A DNA stretch of 39,251 nt from Nemertoderma westbladi (lineage: Eukaryota; Xenacoelomorpha; Nemertodermatida; Nemertodermatidae): the NCBI GenBank assembly GCA_032718475.1, contig JAUCBJ010006889.1:52501-91751 (forward strand), given 5' to 3'. A model generated the notes under the pieces. It searched no databases and had not been told where the DNA came from. It saw only the letters and a program-made list of their open reading frames with translations. A program made the translations under genes and the position numbers. Positions 9,801 to 19,970 of the stretch are shown in pieces; within the stretch, counting starts at the first letter, position 1, and each line of letters opens with the position of its first letter.

Positions 9801-10767
9801 TAGAGATGACCCCCTTTCTCCCCTGCGATATATGGCCTATATCACACAAGATAAAATTGGGCTATGTCGAATCCCATTGGATGGTAATCCCCATGGTGCC
9901 ATGGCAACCATTGCCCATCCTGGAGGTGTAGCAAATCTCGCTGTTAGTCATGATGGTAAACACATATTCACAGCTGGTGGTCTTGATCTTTCTGTATCAA
10001 TGTGGAACGTATGTTTACCGGCTTTGGAAGCACAATACAAGTTAGGAGGGGAAGATTTGATTCCTTTCTATGGTTTGTTACCTGGGGGAAGAGAAGGTCA
10101 CATATTCCGAGAGCTTGAAGACTACTTTTATTATGCAATGCTTCGAACGCAAGGTATCGACTGTATGGATAATAGGGAAGTCACCACTAAAGTTGCACTA
10201 ACTGAAGTGCCATTCATAATGAGGTCATTGGGTCACTACCCGAGTCAACAGGAAATTACGGAAATCATAAATGAAGTTAAGTTCTCCAAATATGTAGATA
10301 CTGGAGAATATGAAAGTGAGATTAATATCGGAGACTTTCTGAAGTTGTACATTAATCATAGACCCGCCTTTGGTTTGAATCCCAATGTATTAGTTGATGC
10401 ATTCGATAAGATCGGCCGACAGTTAGGTTTACAAGGAGACTCACAAGATGCTGTGATTCAAAGGGGTGATTTATTGGATGTCCTACAAAGTCATGGTGAA
10501 ATGTTCACAGAGAAGGAAGCTGCTGAATATCTAATAGCGTTACTAGGTAACTCGCCTTTAGGGGGATCTTATGAGATAGCCGAATATGATGCCAGTAGTG
10601 AAGCTGAACTCATTGAAGAAAACATGCCAGATGAGATGACTGTATTCGATTTCTCCAAAGATATTCTAGGTTTTAATCTAAAGTTGCCACAGAAACAGGC
10701 TTCTCCACCACCTACCCGGCGATCGGGAACTGAACGGTCATTGATTAAGTCAAAAATTTCTAAATAA
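6802..10767 (+). CDS. CFAP251: Cilia- and flagella-associated protein 251 (WDR66-like)
   Basis: This is a 1321-residue protein. CFAP251/FAP251 belongs to the calmodulin- and spoke-associated complex at the base of radial spoke 3 and helps regulate dynein motility in motile cilia. Residues 1-390 are acidic and low-complexity, including four 27-residue tandem repeats (residues 90 to about 200, starting NVDPVNTDD). The WD40 region runs from about 394 to 1070, with visible strands such as IWDTYTG, RVWDYSKK and VSMWNV. Residues 1095-1250 match the family's C-terminal EF-hand-like region (EVPFIMRSLGHYPS, YVDTGEYESEI, FLKLYINHRP). ATG 6802 follows AACA and precedes the acidic tail. The ORF has no intron or disruption, unlike the many-exon vertebrate gene, so a functional retrocopy or intron loss is likely. 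A possible acceptor (TTTAG) lies just upstream of the ATG. Confidence 0.93.
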   Translation: MDNSSNDADPETKNESTANDINKPGADDATGETVEDVIPAVSDVNVASVATDGDTVPVTTDKEVASMNNDDNIAEIAADEKDDNVSAENNVDPVNTDDNVTEITADDTVENVTAVDNVNPVNTNDDVTDKTVDDNEENVTSEDNVNPVNTNDNVTEFTADDIVENLTAVDNVDPVNTDDRVAEGSIDDNIANVTAVEKSDVANDNVDPVSATANDNEDPDVAVANVEPGSAVENIEAPAAEEVQEPTTSDVNSADVMTDDVTAVTADKDDATGKSKDDVTPIATDEETPDVNHDDDNTAIRDAASVKEDLSTNTSAKVITNAEEDIVQVISHENKVPVTANDSDIVPVAHDGVDKENILEKDLGDTEPQEDKKISESRVSTATAKSGVSLMDEVIVPTGALNLTWVYGMSQDVGLINLSDTLRKIVAYTCANTVVLYDYESNKQRLLQGHQNTVSCTTASADKRWVASADRGFANSIIIWDTYTGIPVQTIYDPYPDVGCSAISISADAKYLATISAGEVQIVSVWDWTVQTNAPICQATLSKEHSQQHYMIFHPTDFSQMISNSERQVIFYQWTMDELKVYTPPLTDQDFWRVVGDYTMSIFQDGTTKALTATLTGNLVVWDNNTINGAPNLNPGPDKRAIKIVNIQENRGITVLTHTDNYVVIADLNGTIKFYDNLLRVCNWYQKFDIGPINSLSFKYDPTFDSKEKHQGVFTFDATLQARDFIVRDFMFATTNSVFANVTVDGTKLDIILSEHDDEVRGIAAHPSSQHLAVGSYSGILRVWDYSKKTIINNRNFRSEQIHTLAYDPLGEFLAVGFVSGTLRLVDTLTLTDELRFLYTYAKACLTHISFAHDSSYLATGDAGKTISLYKAVSGKKGPFQFIARFRSHYKDICGLEFGIALDTDVSRLMSLGKDRMLVEYDLSSTTTDNLVVLSKDKIEQSGVPSFLAWHPPIVKEDFILIGNDQYKLKLFNSTTKMCRKTALGPTYGTTLEKVEVLPNRDDPLSPLRYMAYITQDKIGLCRIPLDGNPHGAMATIAHPGGVANLAVSHDGKHIFTAGGLDLSVSMWNVCLPALEAQYKLGGEDLIPFYGLLPGGREGHIFRELEDYFYYAMLRTQGIDCMDNREVTTKVALTEVPFIMRSLGHYPSQQEITEIINEVKFSKYVDTGEYESEINIGDFLKLYINHRPAFGLNPNVLVDAFDKIGRQLGLQGDSQDAVIQRGDLLDVLQSHGEMFTEKEAAEYLIALLGNSPLGGSYEIAEYDASSEAELIEENMPDEMTVFDFSKDILGFNLKLPQKQASPPPTRRSGTERSLIKSKISK

Positions 10768-11455
10768 CTTTAATTACTTTCTTAACTTTATTAAGGTGTA
10801 GTTTACTCTTAACTTATTGTAGAATCATTATATAGAAAATGAAATAGAAACAAATTATATTATACATTATGTTTTCATGCGGCTGCAATTGATTTGCATA
10901 TTTAAGCATTTAATCATGACGTAGAGGATGAAAAGTCTTCTGTAGCAACCATAAATTCGGTGTTCAAGTGATTTCGTCAGTGAGTGTCCAGGTCTCACCC
11001 CCGTACACCATGTCCCAGAATATAGTGTGGTAATACGTCCCCCCCCCCCCCCCCCACTAATTTTTCTACAAATCTTAATGAGATTGCATGACATTTGAAA
11101 CAGAGATAGTTTCACCTCCCGACCACTGACTGGGTGAGCCAGAATTTTTATTTTTGCTTTCAATCTTTAGCTACAAGCGTTAAAAAAAAGTGTCTCCAGC
11201 GATATTACACCAGTTACACCGCAGTTATTCTTCTACCTTATAGCTGTTTGTTGGTACCAATGGAAAGCTTGCGTTCCAAGGATTCCAAAGATGTAACACA
11301 ATTTGAATTTCTGTGGGATTATTTCACTACTAGGTAGCTATTTGTAATTAGTACTATGTAAAAAACTTTTAAAATCCGACGCATTTGCCTTGTTTTATAA
11401 TTTGTTATAATTCGTATATTACCTATGCTTATTATTATATTTCGGAATGAGTTGC
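10768..11455. other. CFAP251 downstream region with a 17-C run
   Basis: There is no canonical AATAAA close to the stop, only variants such as AATAGA near 10846. No long A-tract is visible to mark retroposition. An uninterrupted 17-C run occupies 11039-11055. No ORF is convincing. Confidence 0.6.
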
Positions 11456-11530
11456 TACTGGCGCAGTGGTCCAGTAGGTTAGTGCGCAGGTTACATTTAA
11501 GATAGGTCGTTAGTCGAATCAGGGTCGGTA
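11456..11530 (+). repeat. tRNA-like SINE head (degenerate)
   Basis: TGGCGCAGTGG at about 11459 resembles an RNA polymerase III A box. GTCGAATC about 45 bases later resembles the B-box core TTCGAATC. The spacing fits a tRNA, but the acceptor stem and T-loop are not intact. It is therefore more likely a SINE promoter or tRNA pseudogene than a working tRNA. Confidence 0.4.
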
Positions 11531-12480
11531 AAATTTATATTTTGTGCAATTTATTTTCTGTTTCACCAAACTAGATAAGCCGATGGAGTGCGTACAACAC
11601 ATGAACAGACTAGTTGGGTCAATCGTAGGGCTTTTGATGATTTATTGGTCCAATGTGAGCCCATGGAATGTGGTAGAATGTTCTAGTGCGATTCTATGCT
11701 TAGGATTTCCTATAAAAGGTGCCATTTGCCCTTCGGTTATCACTATTACTACAATAACTACTATACTGGTACGTTTCTATAAATCATTTGTTATTTTCGT
11801 TAAAATATACTGAAAACTCTAAACATGTAGTTTTAGCGTATCTATCTTGAACAGCCAAACGCTTCGGAGAATGGCTGCCTAAACATTTAGGCCACAGCAA
11901 CGCAAGGGGAAGGGATGTCCACGACACATAAGGGAACCCGCACTATCTCGCCCACGCCCATTTGGAAGGTATGACCCGATTGCCTGAGAAAGGCCATGTT
12001 AGAGGAGGTAAGACTTTGTCCGACGCCTTTGCCCACCGTAAGACCCTAGATCAGGGGAAAGCGTGATGCCGTCCTGGGACGCCACAAAATGTAGGAACAA
12101 ATACCTCAGATTCAGACAGGAACCCCTTGGTCAACCTGTACCTCTTACAGGTGCGAGCTGATGCTGTTTGTTAGTACGCGCAAGTACGCTAGGTGCAAAT
12201 AGCACGCTCTATAATTTGGTGATTTGCCGTACTAGCGGTACAGTACCGGTTAGCACTGTAGGCCTTGCAGTTTGACTCATCTGTCTGAGTCCAAAGTATT
12301 TGCTCAGGCAAAGGGCAGCTTTCTGCTACCGGCACGCATTTTGGCTAAGGTAGGTTTACTAACGTTCTACCCCGCCCTTGCCACGTACTGATCGGTATTT
12401 ATTGCAGACCACCACGGTAACAATATTCTCGGACAGGGTGTATAAAACCTGTGGCTCTAAAGAACTTAGTCTTCAGGTGC
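11531..12480. other. Gene-free interval of moderate GC
   Basis: No reading frame is convincing. From about 11870 to 12480 the composition becomes more GC-balanced than the flanks, but no conserved motif or repeat is recognised. It may be non-coding sequence of an old retroelement. Confidence 0.5.
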
Positions 12481-12484
12481 CTGG

Positions 12485-12615
12485 AGAGATCTGATTTCCA
12501 GATACTGTAGTATCCATTTTTTTAGAGCTGCCCAAGCCTTTGCTTTCTTAACTTCTATGTATCTTCTGGAGCTCTCTATCCATGACCCAAAGGTATTGGA
12601 TGAAGTCAACGTTCT
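12485..12615 (-). mobile_element. Diverged RTE-like LINE fragment
   Basis: Read on the minus strand, broken frames give pieces resembling the YLGSWI...KAKAWAAL segment found downstream of the RT core in the neighbouring RTE-like copies. The DNA is clearly more diverged than the other copies in this window. It abuts the tail of copy B. Confidence 0.5.
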
Positions 12616-12626
12616 TTAGTTTGTCA

Positions 12627-13281
12627 TACTAGTACTACTATTACTACTAGTATCGGCATGCTGCATTGCAGCTGCATTTTTAAGAATGCTGTGCCGGCTT
12701 ATCGACAAAATTGCACCGCCACAACTCCCTATCACCCATGACATTTGCTAGATCATCCGCATCTTCAAGGCCAGTATCCTTTAAGATGCGTCTCAAGAAA
12801 GTCATGGGCTGTCCACCATGCTTATTCACTCCATGAGGCTGCCAAAGTACAAGATTATGCACTGGCTGGTCCTCACGGCGAAAGCAATGTCATGCAAAGC
12901 GGAGTCGATTTTGTTCTAGTGTCAAGCTTGGGGGAACCAATGAGACACCTCCAATGTTATATAGTGTCTGGTTGGAGATGTGTGCATTGAACTTGACACA
13001 ATGAACCCGGCGTAGCATTCTTGTGAATGTGCCATCCAGAGATTTGGTGTTCTCAGCAGTTAGAGCCCAGCATGGACTCCCATAGAGGAGTACTGGAACT
13101 ACTGCTGCTCTAAATAATCGGACCTTAAGTTTCTGAATAATTGTCGGTGACTTCCAAATCCTGGAAAGCCCATTCAAGGCTGCCCATGCCTTTCCCTTAC
13201 GCATTTGAAGGTCCTCACCTGACTTCCGGATCCATGATCCCAGGTAACAGAAGTCGTCCACATGCTCTAGCATACCATCCG
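12627..13281 (-). mobile_element. RTE-like LINE, 3' part (copy B), left of a TTAA MITE
   Basis: The minus-strand frames encode the C-terminal region of the RT protein: [48 protein letters not shown], then the last segment ending DKPAQHS. A frame break lies near 12880. The 3' tail (tri-nucleotide AGT/ACT tract, 12627-12650) is at the left. The coding part stops abruptly at 13281, exactly where a TTAA-flanked element begins. Confidence 0.8.
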
Positions 13282-13285
13282 TTAA

Positions 13286-14752
13286 CCCTATTAAACCCTG
13301 GGGGGGGGGGGGGTCAATATGACCCCCCCCCCGTGGTTTTTTTAATATAATTCTGAAACAAACGCAGTTAGGAATCTGAAATTTTATGACTTTTCCTAAA
13401 AATCTATTGTCATCCTAGTAGTGAAAACCGTTTTCAAAAATATTGAGTACTTTTCGAGTTATAGCACCATTTTTTAACCCTACTTTTGGCACTTTTTTGA
13501 GACGTTTTTTAAGACGAAAATTACATTTCATTAAATATGAATTGTAACATCTCCATTTTTGATTTACACCGGTTTTTTGGTGTTAGAAATTTGATGGAAT
13601 TCATATAAATTGATTTAGAAATTTCAAACTTGTTTTTTTCGGTGGGTGCCAAATTTTGGTGCCAGCACCAAATTTTGAAATAAGTCAATTTTGTAAATTG
13701 ATCGTTTGAAACTTGTTTTTTACGCAATTGGGGTTTTTTGGGTTTCTGGATTCGATGAAATATATACGAGTTGCACCAAGCGAATCAAACTTGTATTTTT
13801 GGTGCTGTGTGCAAATTTTGGTGCTAGCACGAAATTTTGAAAATCCATTCAATAGATAAAATTGCTTGTGACAATTTATTTCGTGCGTTTTAGAGATTTA
13901 TGGCTGTTCTGAATTCAATGGAAAATATAATTATCGAACTAGACATCTCGAACTTGTATTTTTCGGATGTAATTTTGAAAACCATCAAATATATCAATTG
14001 ATTGTGTCACCTTGTTTCTTGCGTTATACGGGTTTGTGACGGTTCTGAATTCAATGGAATAAGTAAAAATGTCATAAGAGTTCTCAAACTTGTATTTTTC
14101 GCCGGTGGGTGAAAATTGTTGTGCCAGCACCAAATTTTGGAAAATATGCAAATTGATAAGTAGATAGTATCACCTTGTTTCTTGCGTTATTTGGTGATGG
14201 GTACGAAATTTGGTGCTAGCACCAAAATTTGCCAAATTACGCCGAAAAATACAAGTAGCAATGATCTGTCATATTAGAAATGTATTCCATTAGAATCAGC
14301 GCCCTCGAAAACCTGAAAATGTGAATTTATAGCATCGTATAAGTGAATTAAAAATTTTGTGTTCTAACTGAAAAGTGCTGGTTACTTGTTTTTTTCATTT
14401 ATTTCCTACGCAGAGAGGACTAAACAGCCATTTATAGTAATCATATAATTTTTTAATATTTTCCAATGAATTTTGTACCCCAGAAAACCTGTATTGAAAA
14501 ATAATTAGCCGAAAATGTAACTTTCAAATTTTGTGAAAATTGTGCACTACTTGTAATTTTGGTGCTGCAATATAACCACCCCAGTACATTTTTTCGAAAA
14601 TTTTTTTTTTCGGTCGGATCCAGACAAGTGATACCTACGAACAAACCCAAAATCAGACGTTTTCGTAAATATTTGTAGATTTTAGAGGGGGGGGGTCAAT
14701 ATGACCCCCTCCCGGTATTTGTACAACATTTTATAGCCCGGTACTAATAGGG
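13286..14752. mobile_element. TTAA-flanked non-autonomous transposon (piggyBac-like MITE 1)
   Basis: TTAA at 13282-13285 and at 14753-14756 flanks short inverted ends, CCCTATTA on the left and TAATAGGG on the right. TTAA duplication with CCCT ends fits piggyBac-type elements, though Kolobok also targets TTAA. Just inside both ends sits a G-run hairpin around GGGGTCAATATGACCCC (13300-13332 and about 14688-14710). The body has four imperfect ~155-bp repeats, each with AACTTGT (13627, 13786, 13950, 14086), and several GGTGCYAGCACC palindromes. No transposase ORF is present. Confidence 0.7.
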
Positions 14753-14756
14753 TTAA

Positions 14757-15263
14757 GATGTGTCTCAAGAAAGTCATAGGCTGTCTACCATGCTTATTCA
14801 CTCCATGAGGCTGCCAAAGTACAAGATTATGCACTGGCCGGTCCTCACGGCGAAAGCAATGTCCTGCAAAGCGGAGGCGATTTTGTTATAGTGTCAAGCT
14901 TGGGGGAAACAATGAGACACCTCCAATGTTAAATAGTGTCTGGTTGGAGATGTGTGCATTGTACTTGACACAATGAACCCGGCGTAGCATTCTTGTGAAT
15001 GTGCCATCCAGAGATTTGGTGTCCTAAGCAGTTAGAACCCAGCATGGGCTCCCAACACGGGAACCCAACACGGGCTCCCTCTAATGATTCTGAGAGTACT
15101 CCTAAGTCATCAGCAAAGTCTAGATCAGTTAGGTACTTGGCAGGATTTCCTCGACTTCTGGAACCAGTAGGTGGAGTTATCATCACCCCATCATCATTAT
15201 GATAATCTAAGGACATGCGTAGAACATAGTCAACTACAAATATGAACAAGAATGGTGCAAGTG
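14757..15263 (-). mobile_element. RTE-like LINE, internally deleted copy C, right of MITE 1
   Basis: The left end starts within the C-terminal coding region (after TTAA). It runs back through the YLGSW-distal part to about 15050, then jumps to the RT palm region (DLDFADDLGVLSES, about 15100-15130). About 300 bases are missing in between, and a duplicated short ACACGGG stretch marks the join. The catalytic FADD is intact here. It is broken and non-autonomous. Confidence 0.75.
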
Positions 15264-17946
15264 TTTACAACAAAAGTTAACAACCCCCCTCCTCATCCCC
15301 AGACCTCTTAGTTTACTGCTCTGCTCGCTAACTGTGGCATGAGGCCTTTAGCTATTGTTTTGGTTTCATTGCTTATATTTTATTGGAAAAAATTAATACC
15401 CACTACTATATTTTTTTATAACATCAATATAATTGTCTGACCATGGGGGCTCCGGGGGGGGGGGGGCAGATCGTCAAGGGGGCCTGGAAATTTTCCCGAA
15501 TATATGGCCACCATGCCACTGCACTGCCCACATGTTCCCACATGTTTCCTTATGCACACTCGCCCATGAACATTAAGAACGAAGGCACACACAGGCATAC
15601 TAAATCTACTGGCTCGGCAGTTCTCAAAAACTCGTTTTCGAGGACATCGTATACCAAAACGCCCATTCGCCCATACGCCCGCCCTCATGAACATTCAGTT
15701 CAGTTTATAACATTATATGGTACCTTGATGATAATAACATTTTCGCGAAATTCAAAGAGAAATTTCTTCCATATATATTGTACATTATTATACCTTTAAG
15801 TTAGTAAGGAAACGTACACCCGCTTATAAAAATATTGGTAGAAACTGACATTTTGTTCAATACGTGACGGATTCGCGTGTAATAGAAAGAAATTAACGGT
15901 ATTTATAAATTAAATAGCAGCTTTGAGTGACATTTTTAACACATTCCACAGATGAATTAAAGTACCCTCACAACTGCAGAGTATCCGAGGTCCAATATTG
16001 AAGTGTCTCTCCCGAAACCTTTTTAGTTTCCTTTAGAGGCCCTGATTACAACACGGCCCAACGCGCACCCAACCACGGACAATGCTTGGCTATTAGAACG
16101 GAGCTATTTACTTACATTCTCAAACTGCCGAGGCTCTAAGCAGTACAATGTGTAGTAGAACGGCCTCGCAGGATTATCTCAAGAGCTCGAGTCAGCGAGC
16201 GTGTGATACTATCGGTCGCACGTGAGTTAGCGATGTGATATAGGCGTGCGATGTCTCCTAACATCGCACGACAACGATGTAATCTCGAGGAAACATGGAG
16301 ACCCTAACTGGATGAAAGCATATTAATCGAACAACATTATTTTATTCAATAAGTTAATAATTTGGTAATTCTTAAACTACTGGATATTCATTCTGAATCA
16401 AAGTACAGTGTAAAGTTAGCGGTGAACGTGAAAAATATGCAACACCGGTGCTAACCTGGAGACACCACTTTCTCTTGGCAGTTGCCTGTAAGGCATGTGG
16501 CGCCGCATTAACTTCCAAAATGATTGATTTTCTTACTGGTGTTTTTGTTTTTATTCATGTTTTTATCTTCCCTACTTTGTTTTATTTTAAATTTGATGTT
16601 TTGTTGACGACCGGACGGACATTGGCTCATCAGTTTGCGAAACTTAATTTTGAAAAATAACGTTAAGAATTATTATAGTACTAAAAGTACGCCATAAATT
16701 GTGACCCCATTGAAACAATTTCATTATTTTTAAATATTGTACTGGGGAGTGGGAGGGTCTGGGGGGCAGTGCACCGGTAGACCTACAGCAGTAAATAAAT
16801 AGTTCTTAAACCCTCACTGTTTACAACCCACGGCTCATGTAGAGAATAGCCACGATACAAATGGTGCGATTCATTTCGCAAAAAGCACTTCTTCAAAACT
16901 CTTATAAAAAAGATTTAGAGGCAAAATACAAACGTGATAATATCGAAGTGAATTTGTTTACGTTGAAATGTAAAATTATAACTGTAGAAAAATATGGGGG
17001 GGGGGGGGATTCGGTGTCATAAGAAAAAGAGTTTTATGATTTAAAAGGATTACTTATTCTATTAGAATTATACAGTAACATCTTACTCATAGTGGACTGG
17101 TGCAGATGATTTTGCACTGTTGATAATTATGTAGGCCGACTAATCACCATTGATGTGTTGTGAGTTAGGCATCAGTATTCAACCCAACTGGTTTGCATTT
17201 CATCCCTTACTCCTGATTGGTCAATATGCATGTGGCTGTACATAAATTCTGCATAATTCACAAGCTTGATGTACTCTATGATCAGTATTGTAAAACAGAG
17301 TTGCTGCTAGCTGAGTTATATTTAAACATTTTTTTATTCAAATTTTTTGTATCCTTAGCATTGCTTTTTTTAGGCATAATCGCCGTAAAACTTTGTTTAA
17401 AACTACACGAGCTTTAGATTTACACATGACGAACTGTAAATAATATATTTTTGTACTCTTAGATGTGGTAACAATATACTCATTACGAAATCTTCTTAGC
17501 CATAGTTTAGTTTTATTCACATGGACTACATATTTAAATTCAATGCATAATTGTGTATTCTAATATATTAACTTGCGTATTTTATTATTAATAAATAATA
17601 TATAAAAACGTAATAAGGGTGACCTGAATGTGAATAAGATCATTTTATATATAAGAAGTATTCTGGTACATACATATACAATCTTATTTTATGGTATTAT
17701 TTTTACACGGTATCTCGTAGTTTATTTAGTCTATTTAGAATCATCGATAAATAAAAACTTCTGTTTATTATACGTAATTAAATAGTGTCGACTTTTTAAA
17801 GCCGTTATAAATTGTTTGGTCTAACATTAATTAATTGTAAATAGGAAAGGAAAAATCGAATATTTAATTTAATTCGCATTTTATTTTTGCGGCCTCTTAC
17901 GCACGTCAAATTGTAAAGAGGAATTAAGGAATTCCATAACTAAAAT
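15264..17946. other. Gene-free interval upstream of the ASCL-like gene
   Basis: No credible ORF is seen. It contains G runs at about 15456-15467 and 16996-17009. A CpG-bearing, less AT-rich stretch at 15960-16300 includes a perfect 10-bp hairpin at 16245-16270 and a CACGTG E-box near 16219. Regulatory sequence for the downstream bHLH gene is plausible but unproven. The last 900 bases are AT-rich. Confidence 0.5.
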
Positions 17947-19317
17947 ATGCCAATAAACAGGAACAATGCATTGTTTGTAATGGACAATGTGGAACCCCAA
18001 TGTCCCAATGTTCCATCTCTACATTGTGTGTCCAACCCGGCCTTCTACATCCCACTAACAAACGGACACTCAGAGCGTTTATGCCTTGCGCCTCATCAAC
18101 TCGAAGGATCCCTCCCATTGGACCCTGGCTTTTTTCTTCACCATGGCAACCCGCATTCTAGAAGTTACCCCACCGCGTTTCATCCGTTCGAACCAGCGTT
18201 TATTAGAAAACGTAACGAGAGAGAAAGGCAGAGGGTTAAATGTGTCAATGAAGGTTAGTATTGGGGAGTGTTTGATTAATGAGTTTATTCTTAGTTTTTG
18301 GTAATTATTATTTCTTTCTGGTTAAATATTTGGTGAGATTATTTGTAGTAGTAGTTGGTATGTGCTTGGCTGCAAATTTAGGAAGATTACAGAATAGTTC
18401 TGAAATTTATTATGTGTTTGGTAGTTCTTTTTTGATAACTCTTAATTTATTTTAATATAATCCAGAACATTTTTATTTAATAATTAATTAATTATTGCAC
18501 AAATTAATTTAGAATTTATTGATGGGTGCAGAAGAGGGCCTATAAGTTTTAATATCGTGCCGCTAGTTCAACACCATCCATTCCAGCACATCCCCAAAAC
18601 CCTTTCCTTGCCAGCATCGCTGATTTTGGTAGTTCTTTTTTTTAACTTAAAATGTTTTCAAACAAATTAAAAAAATTTAACTATAATAACGCTAATGAAC
18701 GCTAGTTTGTTACATTGTTATGGTTAAATATACATTTAAGAGATAAAGAATTACAATAAACTATATAAAAACAGTTATTTTAGTACAATGATTTGTTTAT
18801 AAAACAAAGTAACAAAGATGACATCATCCCATAGTGGTGTGGTATCATCGGTATACAATAATATATTAATGTTAACTTTATATTTAAAGCCTCTTTGTTG
18901 TATATATAGCTATGAAGTCCGGGTATTGAGACAAAGGAATGTATTTATAATAATAATTTTAAACGTTTCCAGAATACTAATTAATTAATAAAGGTTATGT
19001 TTTTTGTTTTAGGATATTCGAGATTGAGGGACCATCTTCCTGTGGAGCTGCGGGAAAGACGACTAAGTAAGGTGGAAACACTCCGAGGGGCCATAAACTA
19101 CATTAAACATATGCAGAACATTCTAAAACAACATGCGGGGATGCATACCGATGGTACTAACACCGCACTGAACGCGGACAAACTTATTGATGTTGTATGC
19201 GACTGCGAAATGGACTGTGGAGACATTGAAAGCGAGTCGGAAGAGAGTAAAGAAAATGAAAAGATTAAAAACGAGGTTCTCGATAATGAATCTGGTGAAG
19301 AATCCATCACGATATAA
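17947..19317 (+). CDS. ASCL: Achaete-scute family bHLH transcription factor (ASCL3/4-like), two exons
   Basis: Exon 1 is 17947-18253 and exon 2 is 19013-19317. The join G|GA is a phase-1 GT-AG intron (donor GTTAGT, acceptor TTTTGTTTTAG), giving 203 residues. The bHLH spans residues ~86-143: basic region RKRNERERQRVKCVNEG, then YSRLRDHLP, loop, and RLSKVETLRGAINYIKHM. The basic region and VNEGY sequence fit the ASCL3/ASCL4 group rather than ASCL1. Such factors bind E-boxes as heterodimers with E proteins in the nucleus and direct cell fate. The N-terminus is Pro/His-rich. The C-terminus is acidic and Ser/Glu-rich. Vertebrate ASCL coding regions are generally intronless, so this intron inside the bHLH is notable. 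ATG 17947 is the first in frame; MDNVE, 11 codons on, is an alternative. Confidence 0.9.
18254..19012 (+). other. Intron of the ASCL-like gene
   Basis: This is a 759-base AT-rich GT-AG intron splitting the codon for Gly at the end of the basic region/helix 1. It shows a long T-rich tract before the acceptor. No element or ORF is recognised inside. Confidence 0.88.
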
Positions 19318-19360
19318 GATATATTAATTTAATTTTGAGTTTAATATTTTGTTGTTTTCA

Positions 19361-19372
19361 AATAAAAATAAA
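19361..19372 (+). terminator. Tandem polyadenylation signals of the ASCL-like gene
   Basis: Two adjacent AATAAA hexamers (19361-19366 and 19367-19372) lie 44 bases after the stop codon. A T-rich stretch follows from about 19390. This gives a very short 3' UTR. Confidence 0.7.
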
Positions 19373-19970
19373 GCTTTTGATGAAGCTTGTTTTTTTTAAT
19401 GAAATTCATATGCAACACGCACGCGTTAATAGCGTGGTGTCGGATTCGAAACATAGACAACAACCACTACTAGGCCAAAGGTTCTTGAGATAGTGTGTAG
19501 GGCCTACGGTCAAAAAGCCTTACCGGTAGGTACTGTATGTAGGCTACAAACGTACAAGTATACAGAAGTACAAACTATAAATCGTACTTTTAGTTTGGGT
19601 TTAGTTTGTGGCACTTTTTAACATACCTACAGCCAACAGGTATGACTTTTTCTACTTAACTGGATAATGAGACATGATCTTAACTGTGTTTTTCTTGATT
19701 GTAATGGATCAGCAAACAGTATAAGTAAATCTATTTATTTTATTCTTCAAATGTAACTTTTTGCACCGACTATCCGATTTAAAACAAATTTCCTGAAATG
19801 TTATACAACTAAATATAACTAGTTAGAGTCTGCAATATCAGGTGATGAGCACTTTTCATAAACTCAGTCACACAGGTTCAAACAACCAAAAAAGTAAATA
19901 TGTACTTATAATAAGAATGACCTTGCCAGCACTTTTACGTGCAATATTGTTCCACAAACAGAGAGCAATC
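19373..19970. other. Gene-free spacer
   Basis: No ORF or repeat array is seen. Scattered GGCCTAC and TACTGTA motifs related to the following satellite occur near 19500-19560. Confidence 0.6.

Noticed and set aside
10768-10900. Retroposition scar (A-tail and target duplication) after CFAP251
   Set aside because: I looked for it because the gene is intronless, but no A-tract or matching flank is visible; if a retrocopy, it is old.
15416-15799. Overlapping ORFs near a G run
   Set aside because: Both strands are open over the same stretch with proline/glycine runs from the homopolymer; neither looks like a protein family.
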